From: Plazaster borealis
Taxonomy: Eukaryota > Echinodermata > Asteroidea > Forcipulatida > Labidiasteridae
Direction: 5' to 3'
Length of the DNA: 64,000 nt
Assembly: GCA_021014325.1 (NCBI GenBank)
Contig: CM037473.1
Location: 9,627,501-9,691,500, forward strand
The stretch's first letter is position 1. Each line of letters opens with the position of its first letter. The position numbers and the translations under genes were made by a program. Below are positions 23,568 through 36,300 of this stretch, one piece after another. A model generated the notes under the pieces. That model saw only the letters and a list, made by a program, of their open reading frames with translations, was not told the DNA's origin and searched no databases.

Positions 23568-24698
23568 CTGAAAAAGAAATATTCCTGTTTGAGAGAAGAA
23601 GAAGAAAAAGCAGATCGATCATCGGTTATGAGTTGAGATTTATCAGTGTATATACAGGTATCGCATGGGAAAAGCCGGGGAGTGAAAAGAAAAGGTTTAC
23701 CATCATCATCATTGTGCAGCGGGAGATATACGTTCGGTCTTAGACTAGAGATGGTTGTTCGTTGTACGGATCAACTCTACCGGAAAGCGATCCAAGCACG
23801 CTCGTGTAATCCAACCGTCTGGTACTCTTCGCAATAGGAGTAGACTTTGTGTTTGCACGGGGGGGGATTATTATTACAAAGAAAAGCCTTTAAAATGAGA
23901 GCGGTCCATTGGCTGCCTCCGGTAAAACTATAACCCTATGCAACATACGACCAGCGTGTACATGTGCTTCTGTCTGTGTGAAAAAGGAAAATCGCAACAG
24001 GGTCCCGTCGGGGGTTACTGATGATTGCAGGCAATCCAAAAACGTCATTGTTTGACTGGTATGTGGGTGAGACCTATGTTTTGACATAAATGGAGCGGCT
24101 GTGTACTTATCGAACACTAATTCTTTAGATCAATACGACAACGAGTGTGGTTTGGCAGCAGGGGAAAGTTGTAGGCAATGAAAGTGCGCGTACATTCAAT
24201 GTGTAGCCTTAAATGTGTGCATGGACCCACCCCAACCGCAGATGGCGCTGTGTAATGCTGCAATCTGTTTAGGGGTGCACCACACTATAGTTCAATGCTA
24301 ATGCTAAACATTCAGAAATACTCGCAAATATTTCAAATGTCTCTCAGCCTCTTGAAATTTAAATCAGATATATTTTCTGACAACTAGAATTCATTTTTCT
24401 TTTCAAATGTTATTAGGTTAGCGCATGGAGGTAGAATTCCTCCATGGTTAGCGGTAGAATTTTTGAGCTCTCATTCATCCAAAATGAAAAAAAAAAACCT
24501 GAACGAGTACGAGTGAAAGGTGGCTCTACAGATGTCAAAAAATTGTGCCATATTTAGAGAGATGCTGTACCCAAAAATACTCCAGGTTGAAAGTCAACAA
24601 CCTCAGGGGCACCAAATTTGACAATTTCTCATCAACCCATAATAGCCATACCTTTGATTTACAGAAAGAGTTGTGGGTCTACGATTTGTTCATGAGGC
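23568..24698. other. Upstream region of the copper transporter
   Basis: The first coding exon should lie here or further right. No unambiguous exon. The minus-strand frame 23890-24117 contains a His-rich segment before MTF, reminiscent of CTR N-termini. Confidence 0.35.
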
Positions 24699-24699
24699 T

Positions 24700-25073
24700 T
24701 TAAAGGCGCTGTACACGTTTGGTAATTACTCCTATTAACATAAAAACTGACTTGGTAACGAGCAACGGAGAGCTGTTGATAGTATAAAACATTGTGAGAA
24801 ATGACTCCCTCTGAAGTAACGTAGTTTTTGAGAAAGCGGTAATTTCTCACTACAATAATAAAAGACTTCTTGCAAGAAGCCTTTTATTCCTATCTGAAAG
24901 CACACAAATTTGTACAACAAGGGTGTTTTTTTCTTTCAACATTTTCTTGCAACTTCGATGACCAATTGAGCCCAAATTTTCACAGGCTTGTTATTTTATG
25001 CATATGTTGGGATACACCAAGTGAGAACACCGGTCTTTAATAATTACCAAACGTGTTCATACAGTGCCTTTAA
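24700..25073 (+). mobile_element. TTAA-flanked MITE, first family, full length
   Basis: TTAA at both ends, AGGCGCTGTACACGTTTGG to CCAAACGTGTTCATACAGTGCCT, with all internal landmarks and the AAAAGACTTCTTGCAAGAAG hairpin. Confidence 0.9.
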
Positions 25074-25164
25074 TATCGCATGATTTTTCTCTCTACTTAG
25101 TGAAGTGCACCCGCTCAATTTTTAGTTTCTGCAGAACATTTGGATCAAGAGTCATAATAATATG

Positions 25165-25500
25165 TCCCTGTCAGCTCTGATCTCCATCAATCAATAACGA
25201 ATGAGATGTTAGACAGGTTTCGAAACAATAGAATGTTTTATGATCCCAAGGGGTGAGAGAGCCATTGCTGACGAAAAAGTCTGAAACTTGGAACCGGATC
25301 TTTGGAGGTGTGTCCAATGATTTATACCGTCGTAGCGTGTTTGTACGGTGAGAATGGAGCTTGAAGGCGTTTTTATGATTGAAAGTATAAATCTGGTAGC
25401 ATATTGGACAATATTTTTGTCTAAAATGCGACAATTTGGTGCGAGAAATTTGCCCCAATATTTGTTTTTTATAACTTGCATTGACGTCACACATATCTAT
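25165..25500 (-). other. Open frame with a C-x2-C / H-x-H cluster, uncertain
   Basis: A 107-codon minus-strand frame includes KYCPICYQIYTF followed by KLHSHRTNTLRRYKS. It resembles a zinc finger loosely; spacing is not a standard C2H2. No flanking exon was found, so it may be a mobile-element relic or chance. Confidence 0.2.
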
Positions 25501-25606
25501 TGGGTGCGTCGATTAGCTTGCCCAGGTCGACCCAGGTGAGCCACGAGAATTACGTCAAAGCTACTCTGGGTCGATCAACCCATGCAAACTATCGAACGCA
25601 CCTTTA
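25498..25606. mobile_element. Small palindromic MITE, GGTGCGTYCGAT ends
   Basis: GGGTGCGTCGATTAGCTTGC at the left is mirrored by GCAAACTATCGAACGCACC at the right, with GGTCGACCCAG inside. Short and nonautonomous. Confidence 0.6.
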
Positions 25607-25672
25607 GTCTGCACATGGTCTGTCATTTTGAAAGTACACCGTGTCCGAATTAGCGGCTACGGTTTAATGCTA

Positions 25673-26055
25673 TTAAAGGCAGTGGACACTATTGGTAATT
25701 ACTCAAAATATTTATTAGCATAAAACCTAACTTGGTAACAAGTATTGGGGAGAGGTTGATAGTATAAAACATTGTGGGAAATGGCTCCCTCTGAAGTGGA
25801 GTAGTTTTCGAGAAAGAAGTAATTTTCCACGAATTTGATTTCGAGACCTCAAAATTAGATGAGGTCTCGAAATCAACTTGCATCTGAAAGCACAGAACTC
25901 CGTGTGACAAGGTTGTTTTTTTCTTTCATTGTTATCTCGCAACCTCAATGACCAATTGAGCTCAAGTTTTCACAGGCTTGTTATTTTATGCATATGTTGA
26001 GATACACCAGAGAAGACTGGTCTTTGACAATTACCAATAGTGTCCACTGTCTTTA
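25673..26055 (+). mobile_element. TTAA-flanked MITE, first family, GTGGACACTATTGG subfamily
   Basis: TTAAAGGCAGTGGACACTAT to CCAATAGTGTCCACTGTCTT then TAA. Central hairpin arms are GATTTCGAGACCTC and complement. Same subfamily as the 46508 copy. Confidence 0.9.
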
Positions 26056-26939
26056 AGTACATAACGTCCCCAGCAACACCCTTATAGCGACAGCCGTATC
26101 CGTATAGTCATAGCCGCCAAGTCGGATATTAGATTGCTTGTATAGCACACAGGGGAATCTGACCACAATATGGCGGAAACCAGACCGTAGGTGATGACGT
26201 CGTGTACATATGTCAGCGAGGTAAACGCCGTGTTGTTGAAAACTAGAGGGAGGGAATAAGTGTACTCTTCAATCATAATAAAAATTCAGCAAGGCAAAAA
26301 ACTGTGGCCCTCAGACAAAACGAACATAAACATATCATAACATATCATAAATAAAACGAACACCGTGAGGTGTCTTCCCCCCCCCCAGGGCCGAACCTGT
26401 AAATGACAAGTAGGCCTACAAGAAGATTGAGAGAAATACCAATAATGTGATAAAACCAGCCCCTTCCCTAGCTACCCCTCCCCCTTGTTTCCTTCTTCAT
26501 TGTACATTACATCCCTAGGGTTTTTCTGTGTGCTTTAATTCTGCCGCTCTCACTTTTCATTTCTTCCCCCCTGACTGCTTCAATGGTACACCAGTATTGT
26601 TTATGTGTGTTGTGTTGTCATAACCTTTGCTAGTGGGGTTGAAACGTCAGGCCATGATTAACTACCGTATTTTTTGCAATAAAATCTCTTGACAAACATT
26701 GTTGCGAGTTTCGCTTTTACTTTAGAGGAAAGACAGCCCCCCTCCCGTTCCCATCGAAGCAGACTACAGGCTTTTCCTATCATTACAAATAAATAGCACA
26801 CAATTTTTTTCCTACTCTTTCCTCACTTGATGGCAACTGAGACGCTTGTATTAAAGTTTAATCATTATTATTATTATATATTTCTGGTAATGAAACCAAG
26901 GATGCCTCACAAGTGAACTTAATCACTGTAGCTCGAAAG
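26056..26939. other. No gene recognised; possible retroelement 3' end
   Basis: GGGGTTGAAACGTCAGGCC near 26636, followed by AATAAAA at 26680, resembles terminal parts of Penelope-like elements. The minus-strand frame 26082-26276 has no recognisable domain. A poly-C run lies near 26380. Confidence 0.3.
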
Positions 26940-27222
26940 CCTGAGGAAACCTGTAAATGAGGGTGCTTGCAATGTGAACCAGAAACACCGGGGTTAAACC
27001 CCTACTCTTCCACGATAAGTGTTTTGGGTTCTTTTACGTGCACTACCAATCCTAGTACACGGGACCAACGGCTTTACGTCCCATCCGAAGGACGAAGCAT
27101 GTGGTTAAGTGTCTTGCTTAAGGACACAAGTGTCATGACTGGGATTCGAACCCACACTCTGCTGATAAGAAACACCAGAGCTTGAGTTCGGTGTTCTTAT
27201 CCGCTCGGCCACGACACGCCAC
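26940..27222 (-). mobile_element. tRNA-derived Deu-type SINE (minus)
   Basis: On the minus strand a tRNA-like head (TGGCCGAGCGGATAAGAACA box A, GGGTTCGAATCCCAG box B) leads into CCTTCGGATGGGACGTAAAG and ACGTAAAAGAACCC, the central domain shared with copies at 51443 and 57099. It stops before the 3' tail. Confidence 0.85.
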
Positions 27223-27409
27223 AAAATCATAAAGGAGGGTAAAAGGAAATCCCCAAATCAGAATACTCAGCTTGACTTGATCAAATCGAACTGACACGCG
27301 AGGTTACTCACAAAATAATGTAAGCCAGGCTGCCAGAATAAGCCGTGGTAACAGTTATCAAAATACAAAACAATGACGGTTGGAGACAAAGTCCGACCTG
27401 ATTATCAAC

Positions 27410-27582
27410 TTAAAGGCAATGAACACGTTTGGTAATTGTCAAAGCAGTATTCTCACTTGGTGTATCCCAACATATGCATACATTTGGGCTCAATTGATCG
27501 AAGTTGCAAGAAAATGATGAAAGAAAAAACACCCTTGTTGTACAAAATGTGTGTGCTTTCAGAAAGGAATAAAAGGCTAATC
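27410..27582 (-). mobile_element. Truncated TTAA-type MITE, first family
   Basis: TTAAAGGCAATGAACACGTT then landmarks in reverse orientation, up to the central hairpin (GAATAAAAGGCT). The other half is missing. Confidence 0.8.
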
Positions 27583-29299
27583 ATATAGACGTTAAACCAA
27601 TGTCTTTATGAGAGAGATTGGCTGTTGCCACTTTAGGCGTTTATATCCCCTTGTGGGAGTTTGCTGAGTTCCCTTGGAGGCAAGATCATCTGAACAAAAC
27701 AAAAATAGTAATATTTAAATCTACCAATCAATACATAATGTATACGTTTCTTTCAGTCAATGGTTTCGCACGAAAATGAAACGCCTATTAGTTTGAACTA
27801 TGGTTTGAACCTGGGTATAATCGTACGCCACATTTCCAAATAAGGATTAGGAATTCCACATTCTCACGGGAAGTTTCAATACAATATTGTAGTTTAGAAT
27901 ATACACCACAAGTGGCACAAGCAAGGGGTCATCAAAAGTTTACATTTCAGCCATGCCGACCATGGAGGTACATTTTGAACGTTCATACCCTAAAGCAAAG
28001 GACATATCACCGAAACCCCAATGCTTATAAATTATTAACAAGGTGAAGTTCGGTGTCAAATAACGCAGAAACTCCCTTGGGGGCATTCTTCAAGGAGTCA
28101 TGGGCAGGTTGAAGTTGAAAAAAACTGACGTGGCTTTGAGCACCATCAGACACATAGCTGATGATAATAAATATATCAACCCACCTGGTAATTGTAGCCA
28201 AACATGACGATCACTTATCAGGAAATGCACACTAACAACTATGTGTGCATTTATAGGATTAACAATGTCCGTCTGTACTTTGTATACTACTTCGCAGTTC
28301 AATGCCTATATTCACACGTCCTTACTCTATGTTCACACACTGTGTGTACCTGCTCTTATGTTATAATGACTTCGATATAGGCTCGTCGATTTATCTATGG
28401 AGAATGGCCTCATTATACGCTGCTCATTTGGGTAAACAAGACAAAAAGACCCACGTTCATAAGTATGATTCACTCATTATACAATGTATATTGACGCACT
28501 ATGTATATAGTCTTGATCAACCACGGTTCAGTCACAGCAGGGATCAATGTATGTTTTTAATCCACGTATGATCTATATCCACCATTGATGAAGATGCTCC
28601 ATTATGTTCACTCCGTATGGGGTTTCCCCTTAGCTACTGTCGTTCATGTAGCACCTCAGCGTGATATTAAATGCACACGAGTGGCGCCATGTGCACATTC
28701 AGCATACTGCACTGAAAATCTCATTACAAGCTTTGTATGCCGTTATGGTAGTCCATAGACCTAGGGTAGTCTAGCCGATCAGAAACTGTCCTTGCAGCGC
28801 AGGGCACTTTGACTCCCACATGCCGTACAAACACCTGTTGTCAATATATCACTTTGTCTTACGATGGAATGTAAGCGTCGTATAATTTTTACCGCTTTAC
28901 ATTGCGGGACGCAGATTTCTGTTATCTAACCATATCTGATGGTCAAAGGTCAAGTTTGTGCTGCAGGGAGATAATTGCATGCACATCACTGAGATCTAGC
29001 TTTTAATACTATAAAATAGCCACGATGTAAACGCTTACCAATACCATGGTCACAAAAACACTGTCGGGAAACGTGGATGCTTTGGAAAATGTTTGAAAAC
29101 ATGAACCCTCGGGCTTTTTGTGGTGTGTTTGGAGGAAATGTCCTCCGTGGTTAAAGGTAGGGTCATACTTTGACCTCGAAAAGAAAATGTGCAATCTTTA
29201 TCCGAGAGTGATGTGGTAATGGTCGTAACTTATCCATCCTGTGAAATTATTTCGTCTGAAGTGCCCCGTTGATTAGAAATCAATAACAAGTGTGTGTCG
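27583..29299. other. No gene recognised
   Basis: AT-rich sequence. Open frames at 28090-28571 and 29009-29194 have no domain, no convincing splice sites and no repeat match. Confidence 0.45.
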
Positions 29300-29420
29300 A
29301 AAAATTTGAATCTTCTAAGGTTGCATGCAGGCGACCTTTGGAAATTTCCTTGGTGCCCGTTTGTGTTGCCCTCCATCGGCCAGTTATGCGGTTGGTACCC
29401 GCAGTCAACTCGTCACACTG
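29300..29420 (+). repeat. Dispersed repeat, copy 2 of 3 (weak)
   Basis: GGCCAGTTATGCGGTTGGTA aligns loosely with GGCCAGAGATGCAGTTGATA at 11990 and the complement at ~56800. Confidence 0.35.
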
Positions 29421-29695
29421 TCATCTAGTTTTCAATCAACACCCCATGCAATCAGCTTGTGAATTTTTGAGAAATTCGGTTGTTGCGAGTTGGTAACAAA
29501 AAAAACCCTAAAAAGGTGTAACCTCAATGTTCAAATTTACATAAAAGCAGAGCGTTTGGGGGAAAGTAAAGTCGCCAGCGGGGTACCACTTCTTATGAAT
29601 TCCTCCTACCCAAATAATAGTATGTATCGGGAGAGGGAAATCATTACACCTTCGTGAACCGATCCAACACTACATTAGACAAGTTCAAGTTCAAT

Positions 29696-30079
29696 TTAAA
29701 CGCAAAGGTATGATTCAGGATTGGTATAAGGATAAAAAACATCGTTGTTTAATTTTAGTCTGAAAGCTTACTGTTCATGAAGTTCATACTGGAACCATAT
29801 TTCGTGAAATATTTCCCTCTGAAATGTCACAGTCATATTAGAGAAAATTGTATCTGAAACCTCAAAAAAACACAACAGCTGATTTCGGTTGTTACAACCA
29901 AAATGAAGGACAATATGTTTGCTGAATTGTGCACGGTTTTTCACTCTTCTGGTCGCGGCCCCTCACACAACGGGATAAGCCCTAATTTGTACAGGTTTGT
30001 TATTTCATGTATGGTTGATCACACAAAGATGAACACTGTCTGCGACTATTTTGTCAACTCTACCAATCCTATCATTTAA
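29696..30079 (+). mobile_element. TTAA-flanked MITE, third family
   Basis: AAGGTATGATTCAGGATTGG, TTTAATTTTAGTCTGAAAGC and GGTTGATCACACAAA match 43590-43978. TTAA lies near both borders. Confidence 0.7.
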
Positions 30080-30812
30080 TCTTGCAAATCAAATTCATGA
30101 ATATATTTATCCCTCCCCCTGTGTACAAATAAAAGTGAAAGAACACTTAGAATAAAACGTATTATAATCATCTGTCATAATATGTATTTATTTATTTATT
30201 ATTACAATTTCTTTACCCAGGGTAGGCCCTACCATACTGCTACTATATTAGTATTCACCGTGCACAATTCTCATTTGGACAAGATTAGAAACTTTGGCTC
30301 CCACACATGAGACTGGGGACTCAAGTGCGTCGCACTCCAAGCAAGTGGCGTGGTGCCATGGTCACTACCCCTATAAAGGGGAACTCCGTTCGGTTCCATT
30401 TAGTAGAGCATCGCTTTAACGTTTGTTAATACTTATTCGAGAACAATTACTTTATTATACGAATAGCTGTTCAATCGTGTTTACCGTGACCATGATAACG
30501 AACGCAAAAAAACCCTGTATTTTTGCATCAGGAAGAATTAGGGCGTAATTGGCTCTTAATAAACGGGACTTTGTCCAGGCACTCAAGTCAAAGTACTTTT
30601 TCCAGTAATAGAAGTCTATGTAGCAATCCAATGGTTCCTGGGAAACACATGGCATAGTGACATTTAGTGTTGCAAGAATTACACCCAAATACATGTTTTC
30701 CCATTCCCATGCAGAATTTAACCTCCCATGACCTATGAAGGCAGAAAACCTATCAAACTTCACAATTTTTTGCACATCGCTTATATGCTCTTTCTTGGGG
30801 AATTGTTTGTTA
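30080..30812. other. No gene recognised
   Basis: The 124-codon minus-strand frame 30455-30829 runs into the adjacent MITE and shows no recognisable domain. Confidence 0.4.
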
Positions 30813-31139
30813 CTAAAGGCACTGTACACGTTTGGTAATTACTCAAAATATATATTATAATAAGAGAAACGACTCCTTCTGAAGTAACGTAGTTTTTGAG
30901 AAAGGGGTAATTTCTCATTAAAATAATAAAAGACTTCTTGCAAGAAGCCTTTTATTAATCTGAAAGCACACAAATTTGTACAACAATTAAGGGTGTTTTT
31001 TTCTTTCATCATTTTCTTGCAACTTCAATGACCAATTGAGCCCAAATTTTCACAGGCTTGTTATTTTATGCATATGTCAATTGGGATACACCAAGTAAGA
31101 ATAATGGTCTTTGACAACTACCAAACGTGTTAAGTGCTA
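30813..31139 (+). mobile_element. TTAA-type MITE, first family, internally deleted
   Basis: AAAGGCACTGTACACGTTTG to CCAAACGTGTTAAGTGCT. A segment between ATATATTATAATA and GAGAAACGACTCC is lost, and there are small insertions. Borders are degraded. Confidence 0.8.
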
Positions 31140-32126
31140 ACGTCCTCGTTCTGGTCACACGGCAGTTATATAAACAGCACCGTGACTGCTGCAGTGAGTG
31201 TATACTTATTTGCTGAGTAGGGGGCCTTCCGCCGGATGGATGGGCGAAAACCCCTTCGCAGGGAGAAAACAGGGAAATTCCCATCCTGCTCCCATGTCTA
31301 TCCAGTTGACCCCATACAGCAAGCTATACAGGGTTTAAGTTGGATTATTATACTAAATGGAAACTTAACTAATGTTGTCTTATATATAATGACGGAAACC
31401 ATAGAGGTCCTTGCTCTATGCGGAAACATTACCGAGTAAAGCATTTGGCGAAGTTCCGATTTGAATGAAATTAAGGAACTGCGGATCAAGTCCAGACAAA
31501 TTGTTCCGTATATTATTAAACCAACCACAGCGAAACTGTTCAAATGGAATTTCTTCTGAGCGAAAACAATTTGTATTGTTTCACAGGTTTATTTGATGAA
31601 TCATGTTTGAGTCATAATATGAAGTGTGGATAGCCCACTGGTCTTTGCCAAGTACCAATGGATCACAAAAAAAACTGGAAAAAAACCGGGTGATTTGAGT
31701 CTTATTTTGGGACCCTGCATTATTCGTTTAACCTATGTTGTTGCACCTATCTGAAATAACTTGACAGGTGTGTTTTTGTGCCAATTAAGTTGTTTATCAC
31801 CTCCTCTGGGTGGTTGCTTCCAAATCCAACTATAGGGCAATGACGTTGGATGAAAAAACGTGGATGTCACGGACTTTGTTGTCAATTGGCAAAGTAGAAA
31901 TTTGGAGAGTGTAAAGCTGACAATATAAAGTTGGTTTAATACTAAATATAAGACACATTTAACAATAACACGGCCCAATATAGAGCTGTTATTGTGCGCA
32001 ATCTTTGAAAATGGCCAGCATATTATTTCACGACAAGTGGTGAGAATTATGGTTGAACTACATTTGAAGATCGTGCGGCATTCAAAGTTTGCGCCTGAGC
32101 TATCCTGCGCAAATTTGTACATTATG
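31140..32126. other. No gene recognised
   Basis: The 196-codon minus-strand frame 31733-32323 overlaps the palindromic MITE at 32127 and has no domain I recognise. 31550-31660 contains a decayed MITE end (ACTGGTCTTTGCCAAGTACC). Confidence 0.4.
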
Positions 32127-32262
32127 GGGCCTTTCTCAAACCTCGGCTTGTGCTCCAGCTCCGGCTCCAGGCTCCGTCTGATGTTCGAACCACCGCGTAC
32201 AAAATACACGCTGCTCCAAAAATGTACAACGGAGCGCAAGCCGAGGTTTGGGAAAAAGACCC
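32127..32262. mobile_element. Palindromic MITE, GGCCCTTTTCRAA family
   Basis: GGCCTTTCTCAAACCTCGGC at the left is complementary to GCCGAGGTTTGGGAAAAAGA at the right. Diverged relative of 21759 and 34723. Confidence 0.75.
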
Positions 32263-33360
32263 AGGAAACAAAGTTTGCACCGTAAAAACAAATGGCACAC
32301 CGCACGACTTTTAAAAGTGGCAATTTTCAAAGATTGCGCCCACTACAGCCTCAGCACAGAACGCCTGTGTAGGTACATAGCTCAAAACATGCTTCCGGTA
32401 CCAGCTAGATACCATGTCACACCAGTTTGGTATCCTGGTTATTTTTGCTTATAGCATAAAAATGTTAGGGAATGCTTCAGAAGCTCTATGAAATCTGGCC
32501 CAGCTGGCTGAAAACAATCTTAATACTTTGTTGCGCTATGCTAGCTCACTAGTGTAGTCTGAATTCCTAAAGACCGTTTTTGTGATTCACCAGGGTTGCA
32601 CGACAGCACCTCTCGGGACAGCTTGGTCGACAGCGCCCTCTCTCGAATCAAAATGACTAATGATTTCCATGATCTTACTAATCACTGTAGCCCGAACATC
32701 CGACGTCACACTTCGAGGCTCGTGAATAACGCCAGATAGCGGCCTTGAGCAACTGGCAGGATCCTGGTAGTTGCTACCATTACATTGTGTATAAACAACA
32801 TTACATGCAAACGTGCGCGCCTTGTCCCATGAAATAATTGGACATGTAAAACCAGGGCCTGTCTTTATCCTTGCGGATAAAGACAGGGGACCAGTCTACA
32901 ATCACTGTTTCCAAGGCTTAATTTTAAAACTAATCACACAAATTCCTCTAACAATTCCCAAATGTCTGAGCCAATCTGAATCTTCGAATCATTTTCTTTA
33001 ATATTCAACATCCCATGCGCACATAAAACAAATCAGCAGATAGTCCAGAAGAACTGTGCACCATCCTTTCATTGGTTTAAAAATTGAAGGGAAACTCTGG
33101 GAATGGGGCGGCTATTGGCACCCGTGAGAACGAGGATGAACTCAGACTCTAGACATGTCGGGCGTTTTACGTGCAAAAAGGCGCGCGCGTTCTGCAGTTA
33201 TTCCATTTCCATTTTCCAGCGCATACAACAAGAGCATACACAATCTACTCAACCGCACGCTTCATCAAAGGGCCTACAATCAAGTTAGATTTTTTTTAAG
33301 TACTCCTACAAGCAATAAGAGCCTAATTTTTCCATTTTGAAATTACCCTATCTGTGGAAT
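32263..33360. other. No gene; assorted repeat fragments
   Basis: 32440-32505 is an end of the CWG palindromic family (GCTCTATGAAATCTGGCC then CAG). 32690-32775 complements the 21985-22075 repeat. 32858-32887 is a perfect 13-bp hairpin (CCTGTCTTTATCC). No exon recognised. Confidence 0.55.
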
Positions 33361-36300
33361 ATGAAAAAGTTGACCGAGTCCACCAAGGGTGACGACCTAG
33401 GCACACCAAGCGGACGGGATAACGGTGAGGGGCAAGCCGGGAAGACCTCTGAGGTAGGTCCCACGTTCTCGCTGCATTACACATTGTCCTAGGGGCATGG
33501 TATATTCACATTCAGTTAAAAATTAGTTTTCATTGGGGGCCTTGCATATAATTATCACACTATACGAGAACAATTATTTAACTTAGCTATTTAATATCAT
33601 TATGTCATAACTACTTCTTTTGTTTCTGTTTATTTGTCTGACTTCATGTCACGTTTATGATGTTGAGAGTAAAAACCCATCACTATATAACCTTAATAAT
33701 TATAACTAACACAAATTATAAGCTTTTTCTCAGTGTACAAACAGTCTGGTACGTGGTAGGACGTCAGTCTCTGTTGCACGTAGAAAATTATCATAATGGC
33801 GGCCCGTGATTCAATAATTATGCCGTTAGAGGTGACTCTAGTCCCCCCACTGCGCCCAGGGAGGAGGTCATGGCCCTGTGTGGTACGTCTCGATATTTAT
33901 GGTATCCATTACCGGGCAAAAAGGAGCCATTTTCATAGAGATCCTAATTGGTTTTATTCACAGGCACACAGAATCGATCTTTGGTAACACTAGTCATATT
34001 TTCCAAGCGGACTGGGAAAGGCCTATGTTTGCCTGTTTTATCCCAACATGTTTATTTTATTTTATTGTCTGGTATGTTTCCCGGTGGGGAGCTTTGATTT
34101 GATTGATTTGACTTTTCAGCCATTGCCGATCCACTGCAGGATTAAGCCTCAGCATCAGCACGATGTCTTCAAATGTCTTTATGTTGTGCTTGTCCAATTG
34201 ACTGTCACCCAGTACTGTTGCAACTCGTCTCTCCTTATGTTTCCCTGGTGCCCTCATTCCGTTTGTTCCCATTATGTCGTCCAGTGATTGATTGCATGAT
34301 GAGCTCCAACGGTTATCTGTTCTGTGGCTTATGTGTCCTGCCCTGCACAGCTCACTTTTTTCTTTTTTACTCATTTCTAAAGATGTTTTTAACTATTGGT
34401 CTGTTCCCTTTTATCCATTTGTTTGTTTTTGGTCTGTTCCCTTTCATCCATTTGTTTGTTTTCTGTCCTTGTACGTAATCTTTAACATGCTTAGTTGTCA
34501 TTAACTTTGGTCTGTTCCCTTTTATCTATTTGTTCGGTTTTTTTGTCCTTGCACGTAATCTTTAACATACTTTACATTATTATCATTTAAGGTCAGCTTG
34601 GAGCCTCAATAAAGGTTTTGATACATCGTGGTAATTAATGACCAAATACATACATTCATTACTTTTAATCTATAAGTTAGTTTCCATTCTAACCACAATT
34701 AGTTAACTGTACATAGCATAATGCCCTTTTCAAAACCGCGGCTTCTGATTTGGCTCTGGCTAAGGCTCCGTTCACTTGATTGAAGCCCCGTGCCGAAAGC
34801 GCACGTTTTCAAACTAACTGACGGAGCCTATAAGCCGGAGCCCAGGAGCAACCCCGTGGTTTCGAAAAGGGCCTGGATAACCATGCAACATTGGTTCAAT
34901 GTTATCGACAGGAACCTTCTACACGCGATGCAACATTGGATTTAAAGGCAGCGTATCCCTTTGGTAATTATTCGAACAATTAATGACCATAAAAACTTAA
35001 TTGGTAAAGAGCACTGGCGAGCTGTTGACATTATAAAACATAGTTAGAAACGACCCCCTTTGAAGTAGTGTAGTTTTAGAGAAAGGGGTAATTTTCCACC
35101 CCAATCTGAGAAAGGCTTCAGGCATGAAGCTTTTCTCATGCATCTGAAAGCACACAATTCTAAGCAACAAGGGTGTGGGGGGTTTTCCAAGGTACCTTGC
35201 CTTTAAGCAAAGTAAGTTGGAGCCAAAGGTTTCCCGAAATTGTTCGAGCACTCGCAAGACTTGCGGTCTTTTGCAAAATTAACTGAAATGTTCGTTTTCG
35301 TTTCCAGTTTTCCAAGAAGTTGCCACTACCAGCAATTGAGACCGACCCGGCTTTCCCCGCTACTGTCCTCAGTGCAGCAACCATGCACATTAGACACAAG
35401 GTATTTTATTAACCAGACTTTTGACAGAAATATTATCTCATTCATGAACGACGAGAACGATCCATATCTGATAATATTCTTTACTCATTTCTGTGTTGAC
35501 TTTATGTCAAAAAAGAATAGTTTCATAGTTGGAGGATTTGGTATGTGCATTATTATATCAATTCAAATCAGATAAGTTTCACACAACAGATGTTCATTTT
35601 TCTATGTGATGTTGACACTATGATTATTATTAATTTGTGATGGAGAAGGCTACGTACGTCGCTACATGATTTACAATTCTACAAGAAATACATGAACTAT
35701 ACTATTCCATTAAAAAGGTAATTTTTAGTTGTCCTTCACAAGTTCAAATTATTATTATAGAGTATCAACTTTAAGAATGGAGACAGAAATAAGCGTGTAA
35801 GTGGCCATAGAAGTGCCGGACGGTATCTTTTACATTTGCATATATATTTCTTTCTCTTCAAGACACTTAAAGCAGTTACATGGGGTGGCCTCAAATTTGT
35901 ATTATTATCTTCGTTTATTTCCTATTCAGCCAGCGTTGCAGCGTGACATTGTTCAGACTACGACCAAGCCGAAATTTCACAGACAGCTCTCTGCCCAACG
36001 GAAGGCGGACCTACCAAGACTGATCCCCGGCCGGTGCAGCCCTTCAAACCTACACGGACGTCACGGTCCATGCGGGGATTTGTCGCACAGGACAGTGGAG
36101 GGAAGCAATAAACGAGATAGAAGCTCAGGCTCGGGCTCGTCACAGAAGCATCTTGTCAATCCACCTTGGGCCCCGTGCAAGGTTGTCGATCCAACCTACA
36201 TAGGTAATATCTACTTCGATCGGCTTCCGAAAGGCCTGAAACACCTTGAGCCTGTCGATCTTTGCCACAGACACGGCCATCACCGTCGTCTGAATCCCCT

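Noticed and set aside
23890..24117. First exon of the copper transporter
   Set aside because: The His-rich segment before MTF is suggestive, but the only good donor leaves phase 0 while the next exon needs phase 2.
26082..26276. Minus-strand frame with hydrophobic stretches as a membrane protein
   Set aside because: No domain, no neighbouring exons and no start or splice context.
30455..30829. 124-codon minus-strand open frame as a gene
   Set aside because: It begins inside a MITE and shows no domain.
31733..32323. 196-codon minus-strand open frame as a gene
   Set aside because: It overlaps a palindromic MITE, has no recognisable domain or splice signals, and length alone is not convincing in AT-rich DNA.
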